DNA of 8,583 nucleotides from DASQHY01 sp036390175 (GTDB lineage Bacteria; Acidobacteriota; Terriglobia; Acidiferrales; UBA7541): the NCBI GenBank assembly GCA_036390175.1, contig DASWCG010000036.1, positions 1 to 8,583 on the forward strand, written 5' to 3'. Shown one piece after another: positions 1 to 7,200 of the stretch (position 1 is its first letter; each line of letters starts with the position of its first letter). The notes beneath the pieces are model-generated. The model had not been told where the DNA came from, searched no databases, and was given only the letters and a program-made list of their open reading frames with translations. A program made the translations under genes and the position numbers.

Positions 1-708
1 ATTGTCACCGGCGCGATTCAGGATCATGACCGCGGCCTGGTGGTCGGCGAAACCAGCTTCGGAAAAGGCCTGGTCCAGACCGTCACGCACTTGAGCGAGC
101 GCACCGGCCTGGCTCTGACCACCGCCCGCTATTACACTCCCAGCGGCCGCCTGATCCAGCGCGATTACAAGACCGTCTCGCTCTACGACTATCATTACAC
201 GCGCAAGACGCCCGATCATCCCACCGACATCAAACTGACCGACAGCGGCCGCCAGGTGTATGGAGGCGGAGGCATCAACCCGGACATCGTTGTCTCCGCG
301 CCAAAGTACAATCATTTTCAAGAGACGCTTCTGCGCCACGATGTCTTCTCGGGCTTCGAGGGGACCGTTGGCGGGTTTACGCGCTCCTACATGGGGACGA
401 AGCCTTCGGTCACGCATCAGTTCGAGGTGACCGATTCGATTGTGAATGAGCTCCGCCGCTATATGGAAAAGCAAAACGTTCGCTACACCGAGTCCGAGTT
501 CGCCGAGAACCTCGACTGGATGAAGCGGAAAATCAGGCAGGAAGTCTTCCTCTCCGTCTTTGGCTTGCCCGACAGCGTCAAGGTGGAGCTCGAGGCCGAC
601 CCGCAGGTCCAGAAGGCCGTGGAATCCATTCCGCAGGCTCGGGCGCTCTACGAAAACGTTCGCAAAGTAATCGCGCAGCGCTCCGGCGAGCCGGTTTCCA
701 AACCGTAA
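1..708 (+). CDS. C-terminal processing peptidase, S41 family (3' part only)
   Basis: Serine endopeptidase of the CtpA/Tsp type, normally exported and acting on C termini of envelope proteins. The reading frame is open from base 1, so 235 codons remain and the N-terminal signal, PDZ domain and first part of the protease domain lie outside the window. Visible at the start is the end of the catalytic core: IVTGAIQDHDRG, then VVGETSFGKGLVQ, whose lysine (residue 22 of the fragment) is the general base. The nucleophilic serine in this family lies about 25 residues before it, which puts it a few codons upstream of the window edge. The RYYTPSGRLIQ stretch (about residues 43-53) is also typical. A C-terminal extension of roughly 110 residues follows, rich in charged helices, of unknown role. 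The stop is TAA at 706-708. Confident on family, not on the exact substrate. Confidence 0.93.
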   Translation: MVTGAIQDHDRGLVVGETSFGKGLVQTVTHLSERTGLALTTARYYTPSGRLIQRDYKTVSLYDYHYTRKTPDHPTDIKLTDSGRQVYGGGGINPDIVVSAPKYNHFQETLLRHDVFSGFEGTVGGFTRSYMGTKPSVTHQFEVTDSIVNELRRYMEKQNVRYTESEFAENLDWMKRKIRQEVFLSVFGLPDSVKVELEADPQVQKAVESIPQARALYENVRKVIAQRSGEPVSKP

Positions 709-741
709 GCAATCACTTTCGGATACCCAGCAGCTATCCAT

Positions 742-770
742 TTGGCAGCCGCCGGGGTGTCTGCTACCAT
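742..770 (+). promoter_or_regulatory. Promoter of the tRNA-Ala gene
   Basis: A -35 box TTGGCA (742-747) and a -10 box TACCAT (765-770) are separated by exactly 17 bp. Transcription would begin near 777, about 14 nt before the mature tRNA at 791. It lies in the 82-bp gap between the peptidase stop and the tRNA. The -35 matches the sigma70 consensus at 5 of 6 positions and the -10 at 4 of 6. Confidence 0.6.
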
Positions 771-790
771 TATTTTGCTTCGCTTCGAGT

Positions 791-866
791 GGGCGGCTAG
801 CTCAGTTGGGAGAGCGCCTCGTTCGCAACGAGGAGGCCGGGGGTTCGAGTCCCCTGCCGTCCACCA
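791..866 (+). tRNA. tRNA-Ala (anticodon CGC)
   Basis: A full cloverleaf can be folded by eye. The acceptor stem is 791-797 with 856-862, including G3:U70, the identity pair for alanine. The D stem is GCTC with GAGC. The anticodon stem 817-821/829-833 closes the loop TTCGCAA with anticodon CGC at 824-826. The variable loop is AGGCC, the T stem is 839-843/851-855 with loop TTCGAGT, the discriminator is A863 and the CCA at 864-866 is encoded. It reads GCG alanine codons, which are frequent in the neighbouring genes. Confidence 0.95.
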
Positions 867-947
867 ATTCCTTCTGACCTTCCTGTGGAGAGCGTCCCGG
901 TGACAACCGGGAAGGCCGGGGGTTCGAGTCCCCTGCCGTCCACCAAT
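834..947 (+). repeat. 35-bp direct repeat of the tRNA 3' end
   Basis: Bases 834-868 and 913-947 are identical over 35 bp, 79 bp apart. The repeat covers the variable loop, T arm, acceptor strand, CCA and two further bases. A duplicated tRNA 3' end is the usual footprint of site-specific integration, but the 44 bp between the copies hold no element. It may be a deletion scar or a tandem tRNA array that lost a 5' half. Confidence 0.85.
887..945 (+). pseudogene. Truncated tRNA-like remnant (3' half of a tRNA)
   Basis: The last 33 bases (913-945) are identical to the 3' end of the tRNA-Ala just upstream, including T arm, acceptor strand and CCA. In front is an anticodon-arm-like hairpin, TCCCGG (895-900) with CCGGGA (907-912). 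Its loop TGACAA has only six bases and contains GAC, a valine anticodon, in the right place. GAGAGCG (888-894) resembles the 3' side of a D arm. Nothing between 867 and 887 can pair with the acceptor strand GCCGTCC, so the 5' half is missing. It is probably a dead hybrid or a scar of recombination at a tRNA gene, not a working tRNA-Val. Confidence 0.75.
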
Positions 948-983
948 CTTTTCGAGGGGCTTCCCGGTTGCGCCAACATTGCC

Positions 984-2189
984 TCACGCGTCCAGCGCGG
1001 CCTGCCACGCCTCGGGGTACTTGTAGCCGCAGCCTGTATTGAACAGCGCCACGGTTTCCTTCGGCTTGATCCAGCCGGACCGCGCGAGTTTCTGCGCCGC
1101 CACGACCGTCGCAGCTCCCTCCGGCGCCGCAAATATCCCTTCGGACGCCGCCAGATGCTTCGCCGCGGCCAGCATTTCCGAGTCCGTCGCGCTCACCGCC
1201 GTTCCGCGCGTCGCACGGACCATCGCCAGGATCAGGAAATCGCCCAGCGCCTTCGGGACGCGCAATCCCGACGCCGCCGTCGCCGCATTCTCCCAGAATT
1301 CCGAAGCGTCGCTTCCCTTCTCGAAAGCCCGCACAATCGGCGCGCACCCTGCCGCCTGGACGCTCACCATCCGCGGCCGTTGCTTGCCGATCCAGCCCAT
1401 CGCTTCCATCTCATCGAACCCCTTGCACATCCCGATCAATCCCACGCCGCCTCCGGTCGGGTAAATCACCACGTCCGGCAATTTCCCGTCGAACTGCTCC
1501 CACAGCTCGTAACCCATCGTTTTTTTGCCTTCGATGCGGTAGGGCTCCTTCAGCGTGGAAACGTCGAACCAGCCCTCCCGGTCTTTGTTCTCCGCGACGT
1601 ACTTCCCGCAGTCCGAAATCAATCCATTCAGCTTGCGCACATCTGCGCCAAACGCCCGCGATTCCATGACGTTCGCCGCCGGAGTGTCCGCCGGCATAAC
1701 GATCACCGCCGGCAGCCCCGCCGCCGCCGCGTAAGCCGCCAGCGCTCCTCCGGCGTTTCCCGCCGTCGGAATCGCCAGCGTCTTCGCTCCCAGCGCTTTC
1801 GCCTGCGTCACCGCAGCCGAAAGCCCGCGCGCCTTGAACGAGCCCGTGGGATTCAGCCCTTCATCCTTCACAAACAGGTTCGTCAGCCCCAGCCGCTGAC
1901 CCAGCCGCCGCGCCGCGATTAGCGGAGTCATCCCTTCGCCCAGCGAAACCGCCGGATTCCCCGGCAGGACCTCCGCGTATCTCCACATCGTCCGCACGCG
2001 GTTCGCCAGAGCCTCCCGCGTCAGCGTCCGCGCCGCCTGCTTCAAGTCATACCGCGCCAGCAGCGGCTTCCCGCAGGTGCACAAATTCTGCAGCGCCTGG
2101 TGCGAAAACTTTTTCCCGCACGACGAACATTCCAGATGCGTCAGCGCCGATTTCCCTTCGCCATGCGCAGCTTTAGCTTGGCTGTTCAT
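984..2189 (-). CDS. thrC: Threonine synthase (PLP fold type II, N-terminal zinc ribbon)
   Basis: Converts O-phosphohomoserine to threonine and phosphate, the last step of threonine synthesis; cytoplasmic. 401 aa, complete. The N terminus has a small zinc-ribbon-like module with Cys21, Cys24, Cys37 and Cys39 (CSSCGKKF, LCTCGKPL), as in the plant/archaeal-type enzymes. The PLP lysine is Lys119 in NPTGSFKARG; TAGNAGG (142-148) and PTGGGVGL (244-251, phosphate-binding glycine loop) follow in the usual order. The C terminus has ALFNTGCGYKYPE. Other type II enzymes (cysteate synthase, diaminopropionate lyase-like proteins) share the fold, but the zinc ribbon plus overall length favour ThrC. The ATG at 2187-2189 has no Shine-Dalgarno close by (AGGAA is about 27 nt away); see the promoter entry. 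It stands alone, converging on the tRNA genes. Confidence 0.9.
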   Translation of the reverse strand: MNSQAKAAHGEGKSALTHLECSSCGKKFSHQALQNLCTCGKPLLARYDLKQAARTLTREALANRVRTMWRYAEVLPGNPAVSLGEGMTPLIAARRLGQRLGLTNLFVKDEGLNPTGSFKARGLSAAVTQAKALGAKTLAIPTAGNAGGALAAYAAAAGLPAVIVMPADTPAANVMESRAFGADVRKLNGLISDCGKYVAENKDREGWFDVSTLKEPYRIEGKKTMGYELWEQFDGKLPDVVIYPTGGGVGLIGMCKGFDEMEAMGWIGKQRPRMVSVQAAGCAPIVRAFEKGSDASEFWENAATAASGLRVPKALGDFLILAMVRATRGTAVSATDSEMLAAAKHLAASEGIFAAPEGAATVVAAQKLARSGWIKPKETVALFNTGCGYKYPEAWQAALDA

Positions 2190-2198
2190 AGATTTGCG

Positions 2199-2207
2199 AG
2201 TCTAGCA
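2199..2207 (-). promoter_or_regulatory. Possible extended -10 promoter of thrC
   Basis: Read on the - strand, TGC followed by TAGACT (2204-2199) resembles an extended -10 element and leaves only 9 nt before the ATG. Transcription would start near 2192, giving a leader of 2-3 nt. This agrees with the lack of a ribosome binding site and suggests leaderless translation. No good -35 is visible and the hexamer matches the consensus at only 4 of 6 positions. Confidence 0.35.
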
Positions 2208-2225
2208 CATCCGAATTCCTCGCTC

Positions 2226-2255
2226 AGCAGCACAGCCAGTCCTGGCTGTGCTGCT
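2226..2255. repeat. Perfect 14-bp hairpin, REP-like
   Basis: AGCAGCACAGCCAG (2226-2239) and its exact reverse complement (2242-2255) flank the two bases TC. It sits about 37 bp upstream of the thrC start. There is no T tract on either side, so it is not a standard terminator. Its form suits a mobile-type extragenic palindrome. Confidence 0.8.
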
Positions 2256-2324
2256 TGCCCTGAACGCTGTTTGTGAAGGGAGCAGTTTTTTGCGAACGGC
2301 TTACCCTGAACGCCGTGGGTGAAG
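2254..2324. repeat. Degenerate direct repeat, two 25-nt copies
   Basis: Copies at 2254-2278 and 2300-2324 agree at 21 of 25 positions (shared core CCCTGAACGC, then GTGAAG). The offset is 46 bp. They lie between thrC and the lipoprotein terminator, and nothing coding is convincing in this 256-bp gap. A related string (CCCAGAGCGC...GCGAAGGG) recurs at 3971-3993. Confidence 0.6.
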
Positions 2325-2390
2325 TGTCGGAAAGAGCTTCCCTTGAACTCGTGGCAGGCGGAGTGAGCCGGCCGTGGCCGCGCCAAAGAC

Positions 2391-2428
2391 TCCGCGCCCC
2401 AGCCAGTTCGTGCTGACCGGGGCGCGGA
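2391..2428 (-). terminator. Terminator-like hairpin downstream of the lipoprotein gene
   Basis: TCCGCGCCCC (2391-2400) pairs perfectly with GGGGCGCGGA (2419-2428). The stem continues for three more pairs (GAC/GTC) if one A is bulged. It begins 17 bp past the stop codon of the - strand lipoprotein. The T tract on the - strand is short (GTCTTT), so termination may be weak or Rho-assisted. Confidence 0.55.
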
Positions 2429-2445
2429 AGTCAAAGACTACTGCT

Positions 2446-3027
2446 TCATCCGTTAAGCGGGATCTTGACCGACTTGGCGAGCCTGAACTTCAGGTGACTT
2501 TCGGCAGGCAAAGTTATGTCCTTCTTGCCCTTCGCCGCACCGTCTTTGGTCTTGCTTTGGCTTGATTGCCCAATCGAGTTGGTTTCCAGCGGGTAGGACA
2601 CTCCGCCGATTTCCACCGAAGCCAGCTTCACAGTCAATGCTGCCGGACCCTTCTTCTTGGCGGTCACGACGCGGCCGGTTACCTGCGCGCCCTTCGGGAT
2701 CACGGTCTTTCCCCCCACCTTGACGGGCGCGGAGACGCTTGCGGCAAACGAATCGCCGGCGTGACTCTTGTTGCTGGCCAGCGCTTGGCCCATGGTCGCG
2801 CTGATGGACGTGCCTTTCGGCACCGTCACCAGCTTCCCGCTCTGGACTTTCTTCGCGGTATGGTTAGCTGGCGCCGCTTTGCTGACGCCAGTTTTCTTGG
2901 CCGCGGCAGCGGCCGGCTTGTGGTTCGTGGCTTGCTCCGTGGCCTGGTCCGAGCAGCCCGCTAAAGTCAATAAGCCCGCCGCTGCCGCAGCGAGCCAAAG
3001 TCTGCGATGGCCCCTAGAGTTGAACAT
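2446..3027 (-). CDS. Putative lipoprotein with Ala/Lys-rich linker and a beta-rich C-terminal domain
   Basis: 193 aa, function unknown. The start ATG (3025-3027) is fixed by a strong ribosome binding site GGAGG (3034-3038) six bases before it; the frame is open further upstream, but without such a site. An N-terminal signal (MFNSRGHRRL, then a hydrophobic stretch 11-23) ends in the lipobox LAGC with Cys25 as the lipidated residue. Residues about 26-65 are a low-complexity Ala/Lys/Thr linker. The rest (about 66-193) alternates short beta-like segments: VTVPKGTSI, GDSFAASVSAPVKV, KTVIPKGAQVTGRVV, VEIGGVSYPLETNSI. The recurring (V/I)PKG(T/A) pattern resembles the beta domains of TrbI/VirB10-like proteins, but no secretion genes are nearby. 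Probably a surface-anchored envelope protein. Transcribed alone, divergently from the toxin-antitoxin pair. Confidence 0.82.
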   Translation of the reverse strand: MFNSRGHRRLWLAAAAAGLLTLAGCSDQATEQATNHKPAAAAAKKTGVSKAAPANHTAKKVQSGKLVTVPKGTSISATMGQALASNKSHAGDSFAASVSAPVKVGGKTVIPKGAQVTGRVVTAKKKGPAALTVKLASVEIGGVSYPLETNSIGQSSQSKTKDGAAKGKKDITLPAESHLKFRLAKSVKIPLNG

Positions 3028-3052
3028 CTTAGACCTCCAATCCCCTCGATAA

Positions 3053-3058
3053 ATTGTA
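3053..3058 (-). promoter_or_regulatory. -10 box of the lipoprotein gene
   Basis: TACAAT on the - strand (3058-3053) matches the sigma70 -10 consensus at 5 of 6 positions. Transcription would start near 3046, giving a leader of about 19 nt that contains the GGAGG ribosome binding site. The -35 region is poor (near CTGGCG), so an activator or a loose promoter is possible. Confidence 0.45.
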
Positions 3059-3171
3059 TGAGCTTCAGCACACCCCGCCAGTGTACATTTGCCCGGCGTG
3101 TCCTTCCCGCAACTGGCCGAAAGGACAGTAGTCATGCCCGCCCCCCCTCCGCCACCCGTGCCACACAAATG

Positions 3172-3206
3172 TTGGTTTTGCCGGCTTGGCCATGTTAATA
3201 TGACCA
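3172..3206 (+). promoter_or_regulatory. Promoter and putative operator of the toxin-antitoxin operon
   Basis: TTGGTT (3172-3177) and TAATAT (3196-3201), 18 bp apart, make a -35/-10 pair ending 24 bp before the antitoxin ATG. An inverted repeat, TGGCCAT (3187-3193) and ATGACCA (3200-3206), matches at 6 of 7 pairs around a 6-bp centre and covers the -10. Phd/YefM antitoxins usually repress their own operon by binding such palindromes, so this is the likely operator. The ribosome binding site AGAGGA follows at 3216-3221. Confidence 0.6.
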
Positions 3207-3225
3207 TAGACACAAAGAGGACACC

Positions 3226-3462
3226 ATGAAGCAGATGCACGCGAGCACCTTCAAAGCACGTTGCCTCACCGTCATGAACGATGTCCAGGCCACCGGTGAG
3301 CCGGTCATCGTTACCAAGCGCGGAACCCCGGTGGTAAAAGTCGTTCCCGTAGAGTCAAACAAGAGCGACCTTTTCGGATTCATGGCCGGGGAATTCAAAA
3401 TCGTTGGAGATATCGAGTCTCCCGTGACCCCGCTGAAGCACTGGGAGGTCATGAAGAAGTGA
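3226..3462 (+). CDS. Antitoxin, Phd/YefM family
   Basis: 78 aa. It should neutralise the PIN toxin encoded next to it and repress the operon. The N-terminal half has the Phd/YefM fold signature: TFKARCLTVMNDV (8-20), then GEPVIVTKRGTPVVKVVPV (24-42), a helix followed by the beta-hairpin used for dimerisation and DNA binding. The C-terminal tail (FGFMAGEFKIVGDIESPV and beyond) is the part that would wrap around the toxin. The start at 3226 is preferred because GAGG (3217-3220) is 5 nt upstream; the ATG at 3235 is too far. Its last codons overlap the toxin start by four bases. Paired with a PIN toxin it would be called VapB by function, although the fold is Phd-like. Confidence 0.88.
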   Translation: MKQMHASTFKARCLTVMNDVQATGEPVIVTKRGTPVVKVVPVESNKSDLFGFMAGEFKIVGDIESPVTPLKHWEVMKK

Positions 3463-3848
3463 TCCTTCTCGATACCCACGTCTTGATTTGGCTCGCCAGT
3501 GAACCCGCCAAACTCTCTAGGAAGGCCCGCGAAAGCATCCGGTCGGCCAGCCAGCAGACCGGAATCGCCATCTCCGCAATCTCTCTGTGGGAGCTGGCAT
3601 GGCTAGCTACCCATCGCCGTCTGGACATTGCCGGTACCGTGGACGATTTCGTCGAGAGGATTTCGTCCCGGACCGCCATCCGGCCCATCACCGTCAGAGT
3701 CGCTGTTTTGGCCAACCAGCTTCCCGCGAATTATTCCCCCGACCCGTGCGACCGCCTGATCGGAGCAACGGCGCTGGCCGAGGGCATCCTGTTAGTAACT
3801 AAGGACAGAAATATCCGGAATTGTAAGCAGATCAAAACCATCTGGTAG
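3459..3848 (+). CDS. vapC: VapC-like toxin, PIN-domain ribonuclease
   Basis: 129 aa. PIN-domain toxins are Mg-dependent endoribonucleases that cut tRNA, rRNA or mRNA and arrest growth when the antitoxin is degraded. The acidic active-site residues are all present: Asp5 in LLDTHVLIW, Glu45 in SLWEL, Asp98 in DPCDRLIGATA and Asp116 in LVTKDRNI. The length is normal and nothing suggests inactivation. The start is GTG at 3459-3461, in a GTGA overlap with the antitoxin stop. GGGAGG (3443-3448) ten bases earlier serves as ribosome binding site. The overlap points to translational coupling, with antitoxin made first. The target RNA cannot be told from sequence. Confidence 0.9.
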   Translation: MILLDTHVLIWLASEPAKLSRKARESIRSASQQTGIAISAISLWELAWLATHRRLDIAGTVDDFVERISSRTAIRPITVRVAVLANQLPANYSPDPCDRLIGATALAEGILLVTKDRNIRNCKQIKTIW

Positions 3849-3871
3849 CGAATGGGCGCCGACCGTTTTTC

Positions 3872-3894
3872 GCGAGTCCCGACTCCGTCGGGAC
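3872..3894. repeat. Hairpin repeat, copy 1 (GTCCCGAC-TCC-GTCGGGAC)
   Basis: Arms of 8 bp (3876-3883/3887-3894) pair perfectly around TCC, preceded by GCGA. It matches the repeat at 8365-8386 except for one extra C in the loop. A shorter relative lies at 4158-4174. It starts 24 bp after the toxin stop but has no T tract, so an extragenic palindrome is more likely than a terminator. Confidence 0.8.
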
Positions 3895-3954
3895 GCCCGG
3901 CAGAACAATTCTCGCGGCTCAGAAATTGACCGAATCCCTCTGCGCCCGGAGCCT

Positions 3955-4000
3955 GCCCCGACCCTGTTTACCCAGAGCGCTTTTTGCGAAGGGTCGGGGC
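3955..4000. repeat. 11-bp stem hairpin repeat
   Basis: GCCCCGACCCT (3955-3965) pairs perfectly with AGGGTCGGGGC (3990-4000) around a 24-nt loop that contains TTTACCCAGAGCGCTTTTTG. The loop resembles the degenerate repeats at 2254-2324. There is no T tract after the stem. It is part of the 440-bp gene-free spacer between the toxin and the restriction-modification gene. Confidence 0.7.
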
Positions 4001-4024
4001 CTCTCTGCGTTTAGTCCTCTTGTG

Positions 4025-4049
4025 GTCATTCTGAGCACAGCGAAGAATC
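4025..4049. repeat. Interspersed TCATTCTGAGC...GAAGAATC element
   Basis: The string GTCATTCTGAGC-ACA-GCGAAGAATC is a variant of a short extragenic element (TCATTCTGAGCGAAGCGAAGAATC-like) that I recall from many copies between genes in acidobacterial and some other genomes. Arms ATTCT (4028-4032) and AGAAT (4044-4048) can pair. Only one copy is in this window, so the family assignment rests on recall. Confidence 0.6.
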
Positions 4050-4157
4050 CACTCCACGGCCTCAAGTATTTCCCGACACTTGTTCAGCCAAAGGGAGCGT
4101 AGCCGGCGGGGTCCGGGCCCAGGTGCCCGGCACAATAAGGGACGCGATAGCGCAGCA

Positions 4158-4174
4158 TCCCGAATCCTTCGGGA
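4158..4174. repeat. Hairpin repeat, short relative (TCCCGAA-TCC-TTCGGGA)
   Basis: Perfect 7-bp arms (4158-4164/4168-4174) enclose the same TCC loop as the hairpin at 3876-3894 and share TCCCGA at the base. It sits 115 bp before the preferred start of the restriction-modification gene, inside the open but probably untranslated upstream frame. Confidence 0.7.
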
Positions 4175-4225
4175 CGATCTTGCCTTCGTCCCGCTTCGAG
4201 TTGCGCGTCCCGCCGCTTACTCATC

Positions 4226-4254
4226 TTGCACCTCCAAGCCTGTCCGTTTAGACT
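4226..4254 (+). promoter_or_regulatory. Weak promoter candidate for the restriction-modification gene
   Basis: TTGCAC (4226-4231) and TAGACT (4249-4254) are 17 bp apart. The -10 matches the consensus at 4 of 6 positions and the -35 at 3 of 6. A start near 4261 would give a leader of about 29 nt holding the ribosome binding site AGGAG (4279-4283). Spacing is ideal but the boxes are poor; low expression of a solitary restriction enzyme would fit. Confidence 0.3.
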
Positions 4255-4289
4255 CCATCCCAGGACATACGATTCAAAAGGAGCCGATC

Positions 4290-7200
4290 TTGGAGGTTTC
4301 CCTCGCCTCATTCAAGGGAACGCTCGAAAAACTGATTCACCGATTCGAATCAGATCGGCCTCACTATCTGTCCAAGAGCTACTCCGAGGCGCAAGCGCGC
4401 GTCGATTTCATCACTCCGTTCTTCAAGGCATTGGGATGGGACGTTGAAAATGAGCAGGGTCTCGCGCACCATGCGCGCGAAGTTGTCGTCGAAGCAGCGG
4501 AAGATACGAGAGGCCGTCCCGACTATGGCTTCCGAGTCGCAGGTCAGACGAAATTCTTCGTTGAGGCCAAAGCTCCCTCCGAGGAGCTCGATACTGCCCG
4601 GCACATCATTCAAGCCAAGAGCTATGCCTGGAACACCAAGCAGGTCTTCTTTGTCGTGCTCACCGACTTTGAAGAGCTTCGTTTCTACGACGCCTCTCTT
4701 GTCCCCGATGAACGCAAGCCAGACGAGGGCTTGTTACTAAAGGTCAAGTACACGGACTACCTAGCGAACGCAGCGAAACTCTGGGAGTTCTCGCGCGAGC
4801 GCGTAGTCGCTGGTTCGCTCGAAGCTTTCCTCAGGCGTGACCGCCGCACTCAGCGCCTCCGCATCCCGCCGGACACCGCTTTTCTCGATGAGATGACTGG
4901 ATGGCGCGAGGAACTCGCGAAGAACGTTTACAAGAACAACCCCGGCCTCACAGCCAGACAATTAAACGAAATTGTTCAGCGCCTGCTCGACCGCGTCGTA
5001 TTCATTCGCATCGCGGAAGACCGCCGCGTCATCGAGAAAATGCAGCTTTGGGAAGCTGTTGAAGAGTGGCGGGCACGCGGCGGCAAGCTGCATCTTTTTG
5101 AATGGCTCAACGCTCTCTTCCATAAGATTAATGAGGACTTTAACGGCGAAATCTTCAAGCCACACCTTTCCGAGGAAATCAAGATTGATTCGGACCTGCT
5201 CGCGCGCATTATCGAGCGCCTCTATCCGCCCAAAAGCCCCTACCGCTTTGACGTGATCGGCGTCGAGCTTCTCGGCTCGATCTATGAACGCTACCTCGGC
5301 AAGACCATCCGCGTCACGCCCAAGCAGGTCCGCGTCGAAGAAAAGCCCGAAGTCCGCAAGGCGGGAGGCGTCTACTACACGCCGGAATACATCGTGGACT
5401 ACATCGTGAAAAACACAGTCGGCAAAATCGTTGAGGGCAAGACACCCAAACAAATCGAGAAAATTCGCATCCTCGACCCCGCGTGCGGCTCAGGCTCATT
5501 CCTCATTGGCGCGTTTCAGTGCCTGATTGATTATCACGTGCGCTACCTCAGCGAGCATCCTAAAGAAGCTCAGGGTCACGCACTGTTTCCCGACATAATC
5601 AAAGACGAGAACGGCGAACCTCGCCTTTCCGTCGTCCGCAAAGCGGACATATTGAAGAACAACCTTTTCGGCGTGGATATTGACCCGCAAGCCGTCGAAA
5701 TCACCATGATGAGCCTCTACCTCAAGGCCCTCGAAGGCGAGCGCTCGCAACTGCCTCCCAAACAGCACCTTCTCCCCGAACTCAAATACAACATCATCTG
5801 CGGGAATTCGCTAATCGGACCAGAAATATCCGAGCAAGCTACGCTATTCGGGGATGCAGACATAGAACGGATCAACGCTTTCAATTGGGAAACCGGCTTC
5901 CCAGAAATCATCAAGGCGGGGGGATTCGACGCGGTGATTGGGAACCCCCCGTATATTCGCATCCAAGCGATGCAAGAGTGGGCACCTGTCGAGGTCGAGT
6001 TCTACAAGCGAGCGTACCACTCGGCAAGCACCGGCAACTATGACATCTACGTAGTATTCGTCGAGAAAGGCTTGAGCCTACTCAGGCAACAAGGGAGGCT
6101 TGGCTTCATTCTCCCGCACAAATTTTTCAACGCTCAATATGGACAGCCATTGCGGTCAATTCTCTCCAAAGGGAAGCACGTTCGTCACATCGTACACTTC
6201 GGCGATCAACAGGTCTTTGATGGAGCAACGAATTACACCTGCCTTCTGTTTCTTGAAAAGTCTAGCTGCCCGAACTGCGACTTCGTTAAGGTAGAAGATC
6301 TCGACTCATGGCGCAACGTAGGGAAAGGTACCAAAGGGAAAATTCCAGCCTCCTCATTCTTATCCGTGGAATGGACCTTCGCAGTCGGCGAAGGAGCGCG
6401 CCTGTTTGACAAGCTCCGGCAAATGCCGGTCAAACTTGATGCCCTTGCGGAGAAAATCGCCCAGGGCATTCGCACGAGCGACAATGGGGTTTACGTGCTG
6501 AATTTGATTTCGTCCGGGACCAAGGTTGTCACGGCCGACTCGGAGGCCTTAGGCCGGGAAGTCAAGATCGAACGCGATTCGATCTCGAGGTTTTTACAAG
6601 GCAGAGAAATCAAGCCGTATGCTCTCTTGCCTTCGGGCAAGATCGTGATTATTCCCTACGAAACGGATGATGGAGGCGCGAGATTTCTTTCTCCGCAGGC
6701 GATGAAAAAACGATTCCCACGAACCTTTGCATACCTTTCTGCGAACAAGGCCCGCTTGGAGTCCCGCGAACACGGAAGGATGGGCGGAAACGACTGGTAC
6801 GCGTACGTGTACCCGAAGAACATCGAAGTGATGAAAACATCCAAGATTCTCGTACCCGATATCGCTGACCGCGCGTCCTTTGCCCTCGACGAGCGAGGCG
6901 AATATGCGTTCACCAGCGGATACGGAATAGTCCTCAAGGGTGCGGTCACGGAGTCGCCAAAATATGTTTTGGGCCTCCTAAATAGCAGCCTGCTTGATTG
7001 GTATTTGAAGAAGATCAGCACAACCATGCGTGGCGGCTTCTTTCGCTATTTCACGCAATTTGTCGAAAAGCTTCCGATTCGGCGTATCGATTTCTCTAAC
7101 TCTCGGGACAAAGCACAGCACGACAAGATGGTACGACTTGTGGAGCGCATCCTTGACATGAATAAGAGGAAGCATTCCTCCAAACTTGCGCCTTCGGAAC

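Noticed and set aside
797..1347. Two - strand open frames (111 and 181 aa) with DGRGLEPPA-type peptides
   Set aside because: DGRGLEPPA is the classic false peptide from antisense translation of tRNA 3' ends; both frames also overlap thrC in another frame.
885..1922. 345-aa + strand open frame
   Set aside because: It runs antisense through thrC, is Arg/His-rich low-complexity sequence, starts inside the tRNA-like remnant and has no ribosome binding site. ThrC on the other strand is clear.
2186..2434. 82-aa - strand open frame upstream of thrC
   Set aside because: It spans the perfect 14-bp hairpin, the degenerate direct repeats and the terminator stem, with no family resemblance.
3028..3240. 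71-residue N-terminal extension of the lipoprotein
   Set aside because: It would put the signal peptide inside the protein. GGAGG six bases before 3027 and the lipobox at residue 25 fix the shorter start.
4080..4289. 70-residue N-terminal extension of the restriction-modification protein
   Set aside because: The upstream TTG has no good ribosome binding site, and the stretch crosses a hairpin repeat and reads as Arg/Pro-rich filler. The TTG at 4290 has AGGAG at ideal spacing.
4962..5453. 163-aa - strand open frame inside the restriction-modification gene
   Set aside because: Antisense shadow of a strongly supported coding region; no motifs and no ribosome binding site.
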